From contig JAACJM010000130.1 in NCBI GenBank assembly GCA_013368315.1, positions 124,001-188,000 of the forward strand: 64,000 nt of DNA, in the 5' to 3' direction. Below are positions 35,888 through 47,276 of the stretch, piece after piece; position 1 is the first letter of the stretch, and the number at the start of each line of letters is the position of its first letter. Made by a program: the position numbers and the translations under genes. Under the pieces are notes generated by a model. That model worked only from the letters and a program-made list of their open reading frames with translations. It did no database searches and was not told the origin of the DNA. Source of the DNA: Tetrapyrgos nigripes (lineage: Eukaryota > Basidiomycota > Agaricomycetes > Agaricales > Campanellaceae).

Positions 35888-36501
35888 CAGTGTTGCCGCG
35901 GTCCGGGTCAGGCCTGGCCCTCGTCAAATTTCCTGGCCCTTGACCCAACCCTCAAGGGTCGGGTCAGGCCAGGGCCAGTGGCTGTGTTGACCCTGTGGGC
36001 CAGGGTCGGGTCAGGTCGGGCCAGGTCCGCACCTATTTTTTTCAGGTATTTTTTTTTTCTTAAAAGACTTCCTAGAAGAATGCATAGACATTGGAGTACC
36101 CTTTTCATGTATGTATCCTACTTGTATATACACTATTCGAGATCCAAATCAGCAAGAAGTGTCGGATCTATTGCTGTAGAGAGCGTGTACAATCTCGGAA
36201 CCTGCCGAGTACTGCTCTTTTTGACTGTATACTTGATTACAAAGGTGAGCATTCATTGTACTTTGTAGATAAGTACATCAGAATATTCACCAAAACCATT
36301 TTGGTTGACCAAAATAGGTCATACTGATATCCAAGGTCCAAGAGGGCTGACCCCGGGTTGGCCTCCTCTCCAACGCCCGGCCCTTGACCCGACCCTCGAG
36401 GGTCGGGCCAGGCCAGGGCCAGTGGCTGTGACTGGCCCTCGGGGTCGGTCCGGGGTCTGGTCAGGGCCACTGGGGTCGTGGCTTGGACCGCGGCAACACT
36501 G
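35888..36501. mobile_element. non-autonomous hAT-like element, GC-rich
   Basis: The 614 bp element starts CAGTGTTGCCGCGGTCC and ends with its inverse. It is flanked by the perfect 8 bp duplication ACACTCTC (35880-35887, 36502-36509), which overlaps the last three bases of the LTR. The subterminal parts are GC-rich with repeated GGGTCGGGTCAGG and GGGCCAGTGGCTGTG units and the core is AT-rich. There is no transposase. A diverged relative of its right half lies near 55,262-55,428. Confidence 0.9.
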
Positions 36502-36520
36502 ACACTCTCCCCGTTAAGAT

Positions 36521-37296
36521 TAAGGCTGCAACCTGTTAAATACTGTTATGCCTCAGAGTGTAATTAACAGGTAACAGGTTTTAATATGTTATAACCAGTT
36601 ATAACTAGGTACTAACTAGTTCCCTATGGGCACTTTTTTTTGACTCAAATTTCCATCTGCTGATAATCTTCAGAGCCCATTTTCAACTGAATCTGTTTTT
36701 ATACTTTACAATAGTCATGTTTCTGACTTAACCACTAATCTACAGTGTACACACAGAGTTTTCCTTTCACATACCATCTCCCCTCTCCCTCATTTCAGAT
36801 AGTGTTTATGTAGGCTCCTTCTGTCTGGAAAATCCATCTTTTTCAGGGGTGTCACTGTTACCACCCCGTGCTTGCCTGTCAATATGTCCTCAGTGCAATC
36901 CATGACTACATTACCATGCAAAAAGCAAGATTCTTTATTTACATACTTAGCATGGTCAGACCTAGCTTAGGGCACCCTCACTGCAATAAGTTGGCAGAAG
37001 GTGAAGGATTGGTGAAGGAAGAGTCTTTGTAAGCTTTCCAAGACCAGCTCTTGATGGTGGAATACTCTTGCAGGTTAGTAATTGGTACTCTGATGGGTGA
37101 GATTGTCTTTATTCAGATACTGAAGAGGTATGAATATGTCTTATTTTCAGCTCCCTGGGCCACCAATCGAGACCAAGCAGTTATAACAGGTTATAACAGT
37201 TAAAACCTGTTACTGGACTCAGGCATAACATGTTAAGTAATTAACATGTTATTAACTTGTTATAACAGTAATTAATAGTATTTGGTTGCAGCCTTA
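36521..37296. mobile_element. second non-autonomous hAT-like element
   Basis: The 776 bp element has inverted ends TAAGGCTGCAACC and the perfect 8 bp duplication GTTAAGAT (36513-36520, 37297-37304). Both subterminal regions are packed with AACAGGTT/GTTATAAC-like units in both orientations. There is no coding region. Its ends and composition differ from the neighbouring hAT-like element, so it belongs to another family. Confidence 0.9.
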
Positions 37297-37574
37297 GTTA
37301 AGATCGAGTGGTGAGTTGATTTATACAAGAATTATCATGCACCGGTGTGGGTATTGTGGTGGTGGAACGGCAGGGATGATTCGTAGGTACTATGCATATG
37401 CGTCCGTAGATAGGTAGTCCAAGTGGTAAGTGGCACAAGTATCGTATTGTCCAACTTAGTCCAAGAAAGGCCGGTGGTCCTAATGCAAGTGTGGGTAGCA
37501 GATCTGTTGAAATCATCAAGCAAACACACAATATTTGTGGGGCCACCTCAGTAGACCCAGCTACTGAGAGTCCA

Positions 37575-39670
37575 TTACTTGGGTTCGGCTCCGTCAGTGT
37601 GGATGTTTGTGATAGTGGTATATGGGTGATTCTCCTGGTTGACGGTGTTGGACACGTCAACCATCAGGACATCATCATCTCCAGGTATAGCCGGCTCAGT
37701 TTGGTTACTCATCACAGTTGCATTAACTGGGGCCACTCCAGAAGGCCTGGCCCCTGGCTGTCCAAGAGACCTTTGTCGAGAAGCACCTGTTCCGCGTGAT
37801 TCCCTCTTGTGTTGGCCAAGTTCAGTGAGTCTGTGAAGGCAGTGCTCATAGATGTCTGCTATGTTCCAGTCTGATGGCAGGGTCCAGACTTCAGGTGGGT
37901 ACGTTGGAATGCCGAACTTGTTGGCTTGTTGTGCAGCTAAATTGGTGATAGCATTCCAATGTTCTAGCCTTTCTGGTTCTGGGAATATAACCTTGGCATT
38001 GAGAAGCCATTGTTGTGCCCATTTGTAGCATTGGTTCGTGAGACTAACTGTTAGTCTGGTACCGGCAACATGGCATATGAATTCCTTCATGGTGATGTTT
38101 GGGTTGAGTGCAGGGATGGCTACTAGGGTGGAGCCTTCTGCTGGTGGGGGTATTTTCCATTGGTCTAGAAGGTGTTTGTAAAGGTATGGTTGGCCGATGA
38201 GCTCCAAATAGTAATTGTTGAAGCGCTGCTTTCCTGTGACGTCGTTTTGGAGTTGTCCAAGGATTTGGGTGCTGTTGAGTCTGTGGATGGTTTGGAGGTT
38301 GATCGCACTCCCAGTGTGATCCATGAATTGCCATATCCAGCTATCCATTCTGCTTGCCTGTGTACTGGCATGGTTGATTCCGCCTGTGGTACCTTCACTA
38401 CTTTCCAGGGCTTCACCTCTTTATCCAATTTGTACACCACTTCCAACTTTCATGGGTTTTTGAGCCAGGTGGGGATCATGATCTTCTTGTGGATGTGATG
38501 AGCAAAGGACCACCATGATGGTTGGTAGCTGGATTCTCCCCACTTGAGCCTATGATTGATGGTATGGAACACACCTACTACATTGCAGATGCAGTGAACA
38601 GTGGAGAAGTTATTGGTTTGATTGGCTTCAGCTAGCCACTGTTCTGGCATTACAACTGGATTTCGGAATGTGAGTTGGTCAGTTGTAAGGGTGTCGATGC
38701 TGGGTGTATTGAGGGCTGGGAATGGTTTCGGTACTGTTTGCAGGACCTTGCGTGCTGGTGCTTCGTCATCCTCACCTTCATAGCAACTTGGGGCATCATC
38801 CTCTTGTCCTGGTTCCAGTGTCTGTTGGAGGAGCCTAGTCGTGGTGGGACTATTCTCATCTTGTGAGGCCTGGTTTTGAGGAGGTGATGGTTGGCATGTA
38901 CTGTCTTTGGTCCTATCTGCTGGAGGTGTGGAATGATGGGGTGTGGTTCTCTTTCCACTGGGGTATACTGCATGTGGTGCTCTGGGTGGTGAATTGCGAC
39001 AAGTTGGCAAATAGTGACAAGGAGGTAAATAGTGATGAGATGGTGAGTATTGGCAGGGTGCTGGTTCTCGTCATTGATTGGATCCAGTTGTTCTGCAAGG
39101 TGGAGATCTGGATCTACAACATGGTTGTGGCTGTGAACATTGTGATGATGGCAATGGTTGACGTGATAGATATGGGCTACAGCCATGATCTTCCTTGCCC
39201 CTCCTGTTCTCAGATTCGAGGCTATTCAGCAATTGATCACGCACTTCTACATGTTTCTGTAGTTGTTCTTTCTCTACTTTCAACTCTTTCACTTCTTGCC
39301 TCAATCGTTCATTTTCCTGTGTGAGGTATGTGTCCGTTCCTGTGTTCAATGATAGGGATCCTTGTGTGAATACTTCCTGGTCTCTCTTTGCTTTGCCGAG
39401 TGAGTCACATCCTCGTGTTTCATCTTGGAGGCAGTGGTCAACATAGCTGGTGCACTCTTCACAACCCTTGGGGTGGCATAGAATGCTGAGGCTTCAGGCA
39501 AATTCCCATCATGGCTTCGTGGTGGGTTTTGACAGTTCCTGCATCTCAGAGTTCTCGTGGTTTTGATAGTCACCTGACCATTCTGACCTGTGGGATTCAG
39601 ACTGTTTGTGATAGTGAGAGGTAGTTGGGGAGTGATGGTATGACATTTGTTGTCTATTATCGTTGTCCAT
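37575..39670 (-). pseudogene. extra 3' ORF of the Gypsy element (about 700 codons), decayed
   Basis: Downstream of the chromodomain a frame starts at an ATG at 39670 (MDNDNRQQMSYHHSPTTSHY). It stays in one frame across a few stops to about 38,350, where one frameshift leads into an open stretch of 257 codons ending at 37575. Recognisable parts are a His/Ser-rich N-terminus, a Cys/His-rich segment (CHPKGCEECTSYVDHC), a coiled coil (ENERLRQEVKELKVEKEQLQ), a Pro-rich acidic linker, and a globular C-terminal part (GKQRFNNYYLELIGQPYLY, YKWAQQWLLNAKV). No transmembrane or signal segment is visible, so it is not env-like despite its position. Family not recognised. Confidence 0.6.
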
Positions 39671-39769
39671 GTTGGACAATGGTGATAGTGTATGTCTAAG
39701 TTGGTATGCTTATGTACACACAAGTTACAGGGTCACATGCTGTGATCAATTGATCTATTTCTTCACATT

Positions 39770-41321
39770 TGTAGGTTTTGGTTTGGGTAAGTCTTCCCAT
39801 TTCTTCACTCCAGCAAGTTCTAAGTATTCATCAAGGGCCTTCAGATCTTTGACTCCTTCATAGAGTTCCCACATTTCATCTCTGAGGGACCATTGCACAA
39901 GGAAATATAATTTCTTGTTCCTGTGTTTCTCCATTCGTGATTTTCAATTGAGTCTATGAAAAATTCAGCATCATCTGGGGCACCGAAATCGTATGTTTCC
40001 AGCTTTGTCAATCCAGGAATGCTATCGCATCATTCTCCTCATATGGGCAGAGTAAGGAGACATGAAAGTGCAGGTAGATTCTGCATTTGACTAGTTCTTG
40101 AGGCAATTCAAGTTCACAGTTGGAGGTTTTGGGGAAAGTTTTTAGCACCTTGTATGGTCCTACAAATTTCAGTAGTAGTTTCTTCATGCAGCCTTTCAGG
40201 AGATTAAGATTCTTGGTAGATAAATATACTTTCTCCCCTTCTTTGATCTCCAGGTCTGCATGACAGTCCTTGTTTGCTTGATGAACTTGTATGATCCTAG
40301 CCTCTATCATGGCATCATGTGCATCATAGAGGTTTTGGATTGCTTGGATTGCAAATGCACACACTCCAGGTGGGATTTTCTTGAACTGTCGTACTTCCCA
40401 CATTAAAGTAGGCATGAATCCATAGTTCAGTTTGAACGGCGCAAATCCTGTGGTTGCACTGATGGCTGAATTAATTGCGAACTCAATAATTGGGCATTTG
40501 ATCAACCAGTCATGTTGATCAGGGCATACTGAGGAACAGCAGATCTGATTGATATTGCGATTTGCTCATTCAGTAATTCCATTGGTTTGTGGGTGGAACG
40601 AAGTAGACATAAGGAGCTTTGTGCCAAGGATCCGGTGTAATTCCCTCCAGAACATAGCTGTGAACTTTGGATCTTGGTCACTGACAATAGATTCTGGTAG
40701 TCCATGTAGTCGCACTATCTCTTGGATGTATATGTGTGCCAGTTCCATTGCTGTGTTCGTGGTATGAATAGGGATCAGATGTACTTGAGACATGAGTCTG
40801 CAGATGACTACCCAAATGTAGTTTTTGCCATTGATTTCTGGAAACGGTCCAATGAAGTCCATACCAATGGACTCCCAGGGTCTAGTTGGTATTGGTAGGG
40901 GGTGGAGTTTCCCTGCTGGTTTTTGATATTCTGCTTTTGAGCAGTTGCAGATTTCACATGTTCTGCAGAACTTGGCTGCCATTCCGTGGATCTTTGGCCA
41001 TCAATACCAACATCTAATGTAGTCCACTGTGTGCTGTGGTCCGTAATGTCTGACTACAAGATGTCCCTGTTCCAGAATTGTGCCTTGCAATGATCTCATT
41101 CCTTTGGGCACTGTGGGTATACAGAGGACAGTTTCCTGTGCTAAGTTCTTCGACCAGATTAATCCATTGTTCATTTCAAACCATGGGTGATCCTTGGGGT
41201 TTTTGATGATTTTTGAGAATTCTGGGTCTGACTTATATGCTACCTTGATGTCTTCAACGAATTTCGGATCACCATCATGGACTTTTTTTGCATAAATCTT
41301 GCCCTGATGCTTGCGAATCAA
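39770..41321 (-). pseudogene. Gypsy integrase with chromodomain
   Basis: The order is: a zinc-binding domain (GHLVVRHYGPQHTVDYIR, then KFCRTCEIC); the core with MDFIGPFPEINGK, VSDQDPKF and HPQTNGITE supplying D, D and E; the C-terminal FKLNYGFMP and FVGPYKVLKT; and a chromodomain (HEWRNTGTRNY, then FLVQWSLRDEMWELYEG and ALDEYLELAGVKKWEDL) ending near 39,770. Chromodomains direct integration to particular chromatin. A TGA directly follows the catalytic Glu (expected TERANR), and one or two shifts break the chromodomain. Confidence 0.85.
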
Positions 41322-41339
41322 CTACCATTGGATTGAATT

Positions 41340-43167
41340 GGTGTGGTGGAACTTCCTCAGGCTTCTCATCTTCTTTGGCTGCCTCCAACTTCTCTGCTTC
41401 TATGTCTTGTTTTTCCCTTCTTTCTTTCAGGTGTTGGGATTCTCGTAGTGCCATGACTTGCTCATATAGTGCTTTGATTTCTTCTTTTCGTCCTATCAGT
41501 AAATCTTTCCCTTCCCTGTCTAAATGTATATCTGCCAAAACATATGCATGGGGCAGATGTATCTCTTTGGGTGTGTCTGTAGAATAATATCTCAATAGGG
41601 CATCTGCTACCTTGTTGCTGATGCCTTGGATAAATGTGATATTGAAGTCAAATCATGAAAGGTATTCCATCCAGTGCATTTGTCAGCTAGATAATTGGCA
41701 TTGGGTTTTGAAGAATTGGAGGGCTTCATGATCTGATACTATGTTTATGTGATAGCCTATAAGTAATGCTTCAAGTATGGCAAGCGTCTCTGCTTTGAAG
41801 ACTCGGTAGTGTTGTTGGGCGTCTGTGAACTTTTTTGACATGAATCCTGCAGGGTGACATTGTTGCCAGGTGGGGCCTTGTCTGTACATTGCTCCTACTC
41901 CAGTAACTGATGCATCACAAATTACCCAGATGGGTTCCTCCCAGCAAGGATCAATTGGTTGTAGGACCACAATCTTCTCATTACAACACATATCCTTGAT
42001 TTGTTGAAAGCAGACTTTGTGGACTGGCCTCCAGTGGAAAGGTTGCTTGTTCTTCATCATTTCCGATAGGGGTGTGGTATATGCAGATACATCTGGTAAA
42101 TATGTAGCAAGATAGTTTACGATTCCAAGGAATTTGAGAATGTCAGAATAATCTCAGGGTGTTCTCCATTCACAGATCACAGCCAGTTTGTCTGTGTCTG
42201 TGTGGAGTCCAATGTTGTTGATTATGTGTCCTAAACACATAACCGCTTGAGTGTAGAGCTCTACCTTGCTTGCCCATAAATGGAAATTTTGTTCCTGGAG
42301 TTTCTCAAATACCAGTTTGAGGTGTGCTTGATGTTCTGCTATACTATTGCTGAAGACGTCTAAGTAGACATGCATGAAGACTCCAATAAAGTTGTGAAAG
42401 ATGTGGTTCATGAGTTGTTGGAAGGTAGAGGGGGCATTGCAGTCTCCGAGTTGCATAGTCTGGCTAACAAATGTTCCTTGTACAGTAGTGAAAGCAGTCT
42501 TCTAAACATCTTCAGTAATGACTTGCACCTGTTTGTATGCATTGGATAGATCAATCTTGGATTGTATCTTCTTGCTAGCAGTCTGCATCTGGATATAATC
42601 CTGATTGGGCATAAGGGTACAGTCACAGACAATATTCCCATTTTGTTGGTGACAATCCAACAGGGTACATAGTGTGCCATCTTTCTTGGGTACGCAGAGC
42701 ATTGGGATCACTTGTTCTACTGCCTTGGGAGCCCACCATCCCACTCAAGTGTATAAGTCTATCTTTTCCTTCAGTAATCCTCGCAGTGAGTCTGGGCAGT
42801 GAGGTAGATAGTAATTGTATCTCTTATTATTGTCGACGAGGGGAGTGGTGTGATTGATTTCACGCCAGGGTGGTAGTTTCTCTGGAACTCTGTTCAAGAT
42901 ATCTTTACATGATTCTATCCATTGTTCTTGCAGTTGGGGTATATCAGCTTCTGTGAGAGGGGTATTGGTTTGCATTGTGGCATGAAAGTGGTCTGCTACT
43001 TGTTGCAGGGTGATATGTATAGGCAGGTTATGTTTCACAGGGGTATCTTCACTAGTGGTTGTATAGCCTAAGGATGTATAAAATTCATCTAAGGCTTGCT
43101 GCACTTCTCTGAGGAGTGGGTTCAGGCTGGGGTCTGCAAGTTGCCCTGTCATTGCCCGATCCACCAT
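41340..43167 (-). pseudogene. Gypsy reverse transcriptase and RNase H
   Basis: The upstream linker (VPEKLPPWREINHTTPLVDN) leads into RT with VIPMLCVPKKDGTLCTLLDC, IDLSNAYKQVQV and CNAPSTFQQLMNHIFHNFIG. The active site reads VYLDVFSNS, so the second Asp of the YxDD box is Val. The thumb and RNase H follow (VICDASVTGVGAM, KAETLAILEAL, IVSDHEALQFF), keeping the D-E-D pattern, then the IQGISNKVADAL motif. Stops at about 42,743, 42,500, 42,154 and 41,680 interrupt the frame; most fit C-to-T or G-to-A changes. The end of this region is a charged linker with EEIKALYEQVMALRESQHLK. Confidence 0.85.
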
Positions 43168-43195
43168 TTCTTCTAGGTTGTCTATAGATAGTTTA

Positions 43196-46100
43196 TCATC
43201 CAGGGCATTTTCCTATCTTTGGGACCTGCATTTGGCTTGGTTCTGTTGTGGCTGTAAAAAATTCTGCATCTCCAGGTACCTCCTCTAGTTCAGCGATGAA
43301 CTGGCTGTATTCCAGCATTTCTTCATTGTGGGATCCATAGCCTTCACTTCTCTCCTCCCATGTATCTGGGAGTGAATTGAGTGTTTGGTAAGCATGTATG
43401 GATTCATCAGGTTCATCCTCGGATTTTGCATTGTGGAATTCTTCTTCATCTTCCGAGTCTGATGCTTCTTGTAGTGGTGGTTCCACAGAGTCTTTGAATA
43501 GCTCCTCTTGTACCAATGCAAACTGCTCTATTAGTGCATTCGTGTTTGGCTCTAGGTCAGGTTTGGTCAGTGCAGTCATTTGTTCATAACTCATTCCAAA
43601 TGCTTCATCCCCGTAAAGTCCATCTGCCTTATCAACAACCATGTAGTATTGTCCAGTGTAGAGATCCTCCTCTTCAGATTCTTCATCCAAATCTTGGGAC
43701 TCATTGTGATTCTCCCCTGATGTCTCTGCATTGGCTCCAAATTGCTCCATATCAGTGTCTGATGATTCATCGTCCTCTAGAATCCTCACCATTCACACTC
43801 CTTCTTGGCGATTAGGGCATTCTGGGTCGTTTGCGAAGTGGCCTTTTTGCCTATATGAGAAGCACAATCCATCTTTTCCTTTCACCAAAATGCATGGGCA
43901 TTGGTTGCAGCAGCCTTGGTCTTGTTTTGGTGAGCATTGACATTGATTTTTGTTGTCTCTGGGCTGTTGATCTTGACATTGTCGGTCTCCTGGAGCTTTC
44001 TCCCGATCCTTCTGAGGGCAATCCTGTTGCTCTCGGATTCTTGCATGATCTACTACTTGATTGCATTCCTTTTTTACAATTAGTAATTGTTTGGGATTTT
44101 GGCATCCCCTCAGTTCAGTGCTAGCATCATTGTAATGGTAGAATTTGTTGGCTTCCCACCCTTCCTCATAACAGATAGCACAGGTCATTATTCTGTTGAC
44201 TGACGAGTGTTCCGTTATTTGTCTTGATAGCCAATCTGGGAATCCTCATAGAAGGTGCAGCTTAAACCTGTATTCATCCAGTGGTGTGGGCATACATTCA
44301 GTGTAGTGTACTAGATTCCCAAAGAACTCACGTGATTTCCCAGTTTCATTGTATTTGACTTCGATGTATCTGTTAGCAAGTTGGTAGACTGCAGTAGGCG
44401 CAATAAAGCGAAAATATAATCCTTTGAATACTTCCATGAATGTTCAGCAGTAGGTGTTGGGGTTTGTGAACTCCATGTATCTGGGATGGGGTTGATCTAT
44501 ATTTGTTTGGCACCACTGTCTTGCTGAGCCTTTAAGGTGGGCAGCAAGTACTGCTGTATGCAGGCAGTCATCCTCTGTAACCTCCAATTCTCCCCATTCG
44601 TTTGCAGTTTTTGGTTTCCCGAATATCCCTTGAGTTTCTAGGAGTCCTACCACAGAGGTAATCCATTCCTCTATGATAATTATGCTATTAAATTTGGGTA
44701 ACACAGCCACCAGATTCTTGCAGGTCTTCTCATTTGTATTGTGTCCTTTCACATACAACTTCCATCTGATCATTTTTGCGATACGTTTGAACACTCTATT
44801 CTGCAGGTCATAGATCAGACTTGGTTGCAGGTCATAAATAAAAGTTTGATTGTCATTGACATTCTGTGGTATATCATTAAATGGTGTAGCACTACAGCAT
44901 CCCTTCTTCTGGCATTCATCATCCTCATTATCTGCATCTGAGTCGTTGTCCTGATCATCGTCATCTGGTGGACCTCCCCCTGGTGGACCAGGTGTTCTAC
45001 CATGGGTTTGGTGGTGGTAGGTCAAATTCAGGTCTACAGTCTGGATCCAGTGGGTTTCTTTGTCCTTCTCCTTGTCCATTTCTGTGATTGCTGCCACTCC
45101 TGCTTCCTCTTCCACTCAAAGATCTGTCTCTATCATCTGGCGGGCCTCCAGTACCACCTTGTCTCCCTCCCTGGTCTTCTTCTTAATTATTTCTCTGGCA
45201 ACTTCTTCTACTCCTTTGGGATCCTTTGCCTTCATCCAGTGGTTCACCATCACCTGGTGGTAGCTCTTGGGTGTGTTCTCCTCGCTCCTAACAATTACTT
45301 GGTGACGGTGCATTTGATTGGCGACCTGGGTCATTTATTTGTTGATGCAGAGGAGCTTGTTGAGGTGGTGTTGCCTGAGGTAGTCGGACTTGTGGTCTTG
45401 GAGTTGATGTACATGGTTCTCAGTGGTTGCTACCACTATTCTGGGAGACTGTAGGGGACATGGAAGGTGAAGCTCGCTGTTGACTAGGGGTCCGGGTTGG
45501 TGGGTCTACAGGGGGGGTCTATGGGGGCTTCTTTGGGTTCACAGATAGGTTGTTGCATTGGTTTAGGGTATTGTGCTCTTATCCCATTGTATCCACAGTT
45601 ATCTATTGGCAGTAGTACAATAGACACTCCCAGATTGTTGGTATCGCTAGCTTGTCCCTCTTCGTCAAATATGATCTTTTGTGGTGGAGCATTGGACTTT
45701 CTGTATATTGATATGTTGTGCTGTCACAAGGTTTCCACCATGGCTCGGTAGTGTAAAGCTGCTATCTCTTCTTCATGATTTTCCTGGGGTCCTGGGTCCC
45801 ATTGTTGGGATTGTCTTCTGATCCAGATGTCTGCTTGACTACGGCAAGCATACTCTTCTTGCGATTCTTCTGGACATTTGTCTGCTCCAAATTGCGACAT
45901 CACAGCTGCAATGTTGGGGTCACCAAAGCTCACAAATTGGACGTTGGGGTGTACTGGTTGAGGAGCTATTGGGGATCAAGCCAGGTTGTGAGGTTAGGGT
46001 GATCTTGGTTGTCATTGGGAAGATGTAGGGAAACGTGAGCTTTCTGGGGCTTCTGACTGTTCTGACCTCATTGAAGGCTCATCCACATACTCTAGTGTGG

Positions 46101-46417
46101 TATTGGCAGTAGGTGGTTCCTTATGCCTTTCCAGGGATAGGTCTCGGGGTGTGGCAGGTTGACTTTCTTCCTCTTCCCTCACCTCTTTGATCTGTAGCTT
46201 CAGTAGGGATTCACCTCAATCTCCCTTTGCTCCAGTTCCAATTGTTGGCATAATAAGTCTCACAGCTGTTGTTGGGCAGATGATGACTTTGATGCTCTCG
46301 ATGATCTTGACTGGTTTGAAGCTCGCGGTCCTGGTCTGCTAGTCCTCTGGTGTTCTTGTCTTCCAAACCAGGATAAGGTGAGTCTCTCTGCAGTCTTTCC
46401 GTCTCTGAGGAAGACAT
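43196..46417 (-). pseudogene. Gypsy gag and acidic linker
   Basis: The probable start is MSSSETERLQRDSPYPGLED at 46417. The gag capsid-like part is about 44,950-44,250 (KRIAKMIRWKLYVKGHN, LKGSARQWCQTNI, NRYIEVKYNETGKSREFF, MPTPLDEYRFKLHLL). A damaged CCHC knuckle reads CFSYRQKGHFANDPEC: the second Cys is Tyr and the spacing is altered. An acidic segment of about 200 residues (43792-43196) follows. No aspartic protease motif (DSG/DTG) was found between the knuckle and RT. Many stops interrupt the gag half. Confidence 0.7.
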
Positions 46418-47099
46418 TGTTTCTGTGTCAAGGTTGCTAGTACACTCAATGTCAAACCACCCAAGTCACACAAACAAGATCGATTGAGAGTTAAGAGAGA
46501 TAGAAGAACAAGAGTAAGCTGACTAGGCTCTACACTGCGTAGTATAGTACGGAGCGGAGATGAAGTGAATGAACTAAAGAACTAGTTAGAATGTCTAGTG
46601 GTTTATATAAAAGAGCAATGAATAAGTGATAGGAGAAAGATAGGAGAAATAGGAGAAACGTAGGAGAAAGTGGAGAAATGTAGGGTAAAGATAGGATTGA
46701 TGGAATGGAAGATTGATTGACAGTTATTATAGAGTTTGACAGGTTTTATAAGGTTCAAAGTCAGTGATATAAAGTTTAAAAGGTTTATCGAGGAAATGCA
46801 ATAGACGAATGATCAGAAAATGGGTTCAATAATGTAGTAGAAGAGGAAGGAGGACATTCTGAACATTGTTGCCTAGGGATAGGCATTGTGGTTTCAGGTT
46901 CCTGCATGGCAATGTTCTCTGGGTAAGCTAGGTCTGTATAGTGTGGTGTACTAGTGTCCATTGTGGGCCACTAGAACGTGTTGGGTCCTTAGGTATCTGA
47001 CATGGATGCCTAAGGTGATCGTTGGAGTCGAAATGTGCACTTCCAATTTAGAAGTTGTGGTTTGGATTACTCTCCAATCTGTTGTTGGTGTTAAAAAAA
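46418..47099 (-). other. Gypsy 5' leader
   Basis: About 680 bp between the 5' LTR and gag with no credible frame. It contains the TAGGAGAAA array at 46630-46691 and a run of seven A/T bases next to the LTR, where no standard tRNA 3'-end primer site is evident. Confidence 0.5.
46630..46691 (+). repeat. TAGGAGAAA short tandem array in the Gypsy leader
   Basis: Five to six imperfect copies of TAGGAGAAA(N) lie head to tail. Confidence 0.7.
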
Positions 47100-47271
47100 T
47101 GTAGAGCAGCTAGCCCTTGTACTACTCAAAGAGGCCCTATGGCCAATATAACACTTCAACCTGTTAGGATTGATAGAGCTCAAGTAGATACAAAGACAAG
47201 TAAAGAACTTGGCTATGTGGTAGTTACTAAATATGTACTTGAATATGTGATAGAAAGGTATACTGTCTACA
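47100..47271 (-). repeat. Gypsy 5' LTR
   Basis: The intact 172 bp LTR preserves the empty TA target of the pogo element (AAATATGTACTTGA near 47,230). It is followed by the CTACT duplication at 47272-47276. Confidence 0.92.
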
Positions 47272-47276
47272 CTACT

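Larger units (their letters stand above)
35883..37312 (-). promoter_or_regulatory. Gypsy polypurine tract, split by two insertions
   Basis: With both insertions removed, the minus strand reads CTTAACGGGGAGAG directly before the LTR start TGTAGA. The two hAT-like elements entered on either side of this short tract. Confidence 0.65.
32060..47271 (-). mobile_element. Ty3/Gypsy chromodomain retrotransposon carrying three nested elements
   Basis: The LTRs start TGTAGA and end TCTACA; they lie at 32060-35882 (split) and 47100-47271. The flanks carry the perfect 5 bp duplication CTACT (32055-32059, 47272-47276). The minus strand reads gag, RT, RNase H, integrase and chromodomain, the Ty3/Gypsy order, then an extra frame before the 3' LTR. 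Without the nested elements the length is about 10.1 kb. All frames have stops or shifts. By eye the LTRs differ at about 8 of 172 positions, all but one a transition. The element is old enough to have collected a pogo element and two hAT-like elements. Confidence 0.92.

Noticed and set aside
35858..36268. 136-codon frame across the Gypsy LTR and hAT-like element
   Set aside because: It crosses a transposon border and reflects GC-rich repeats.
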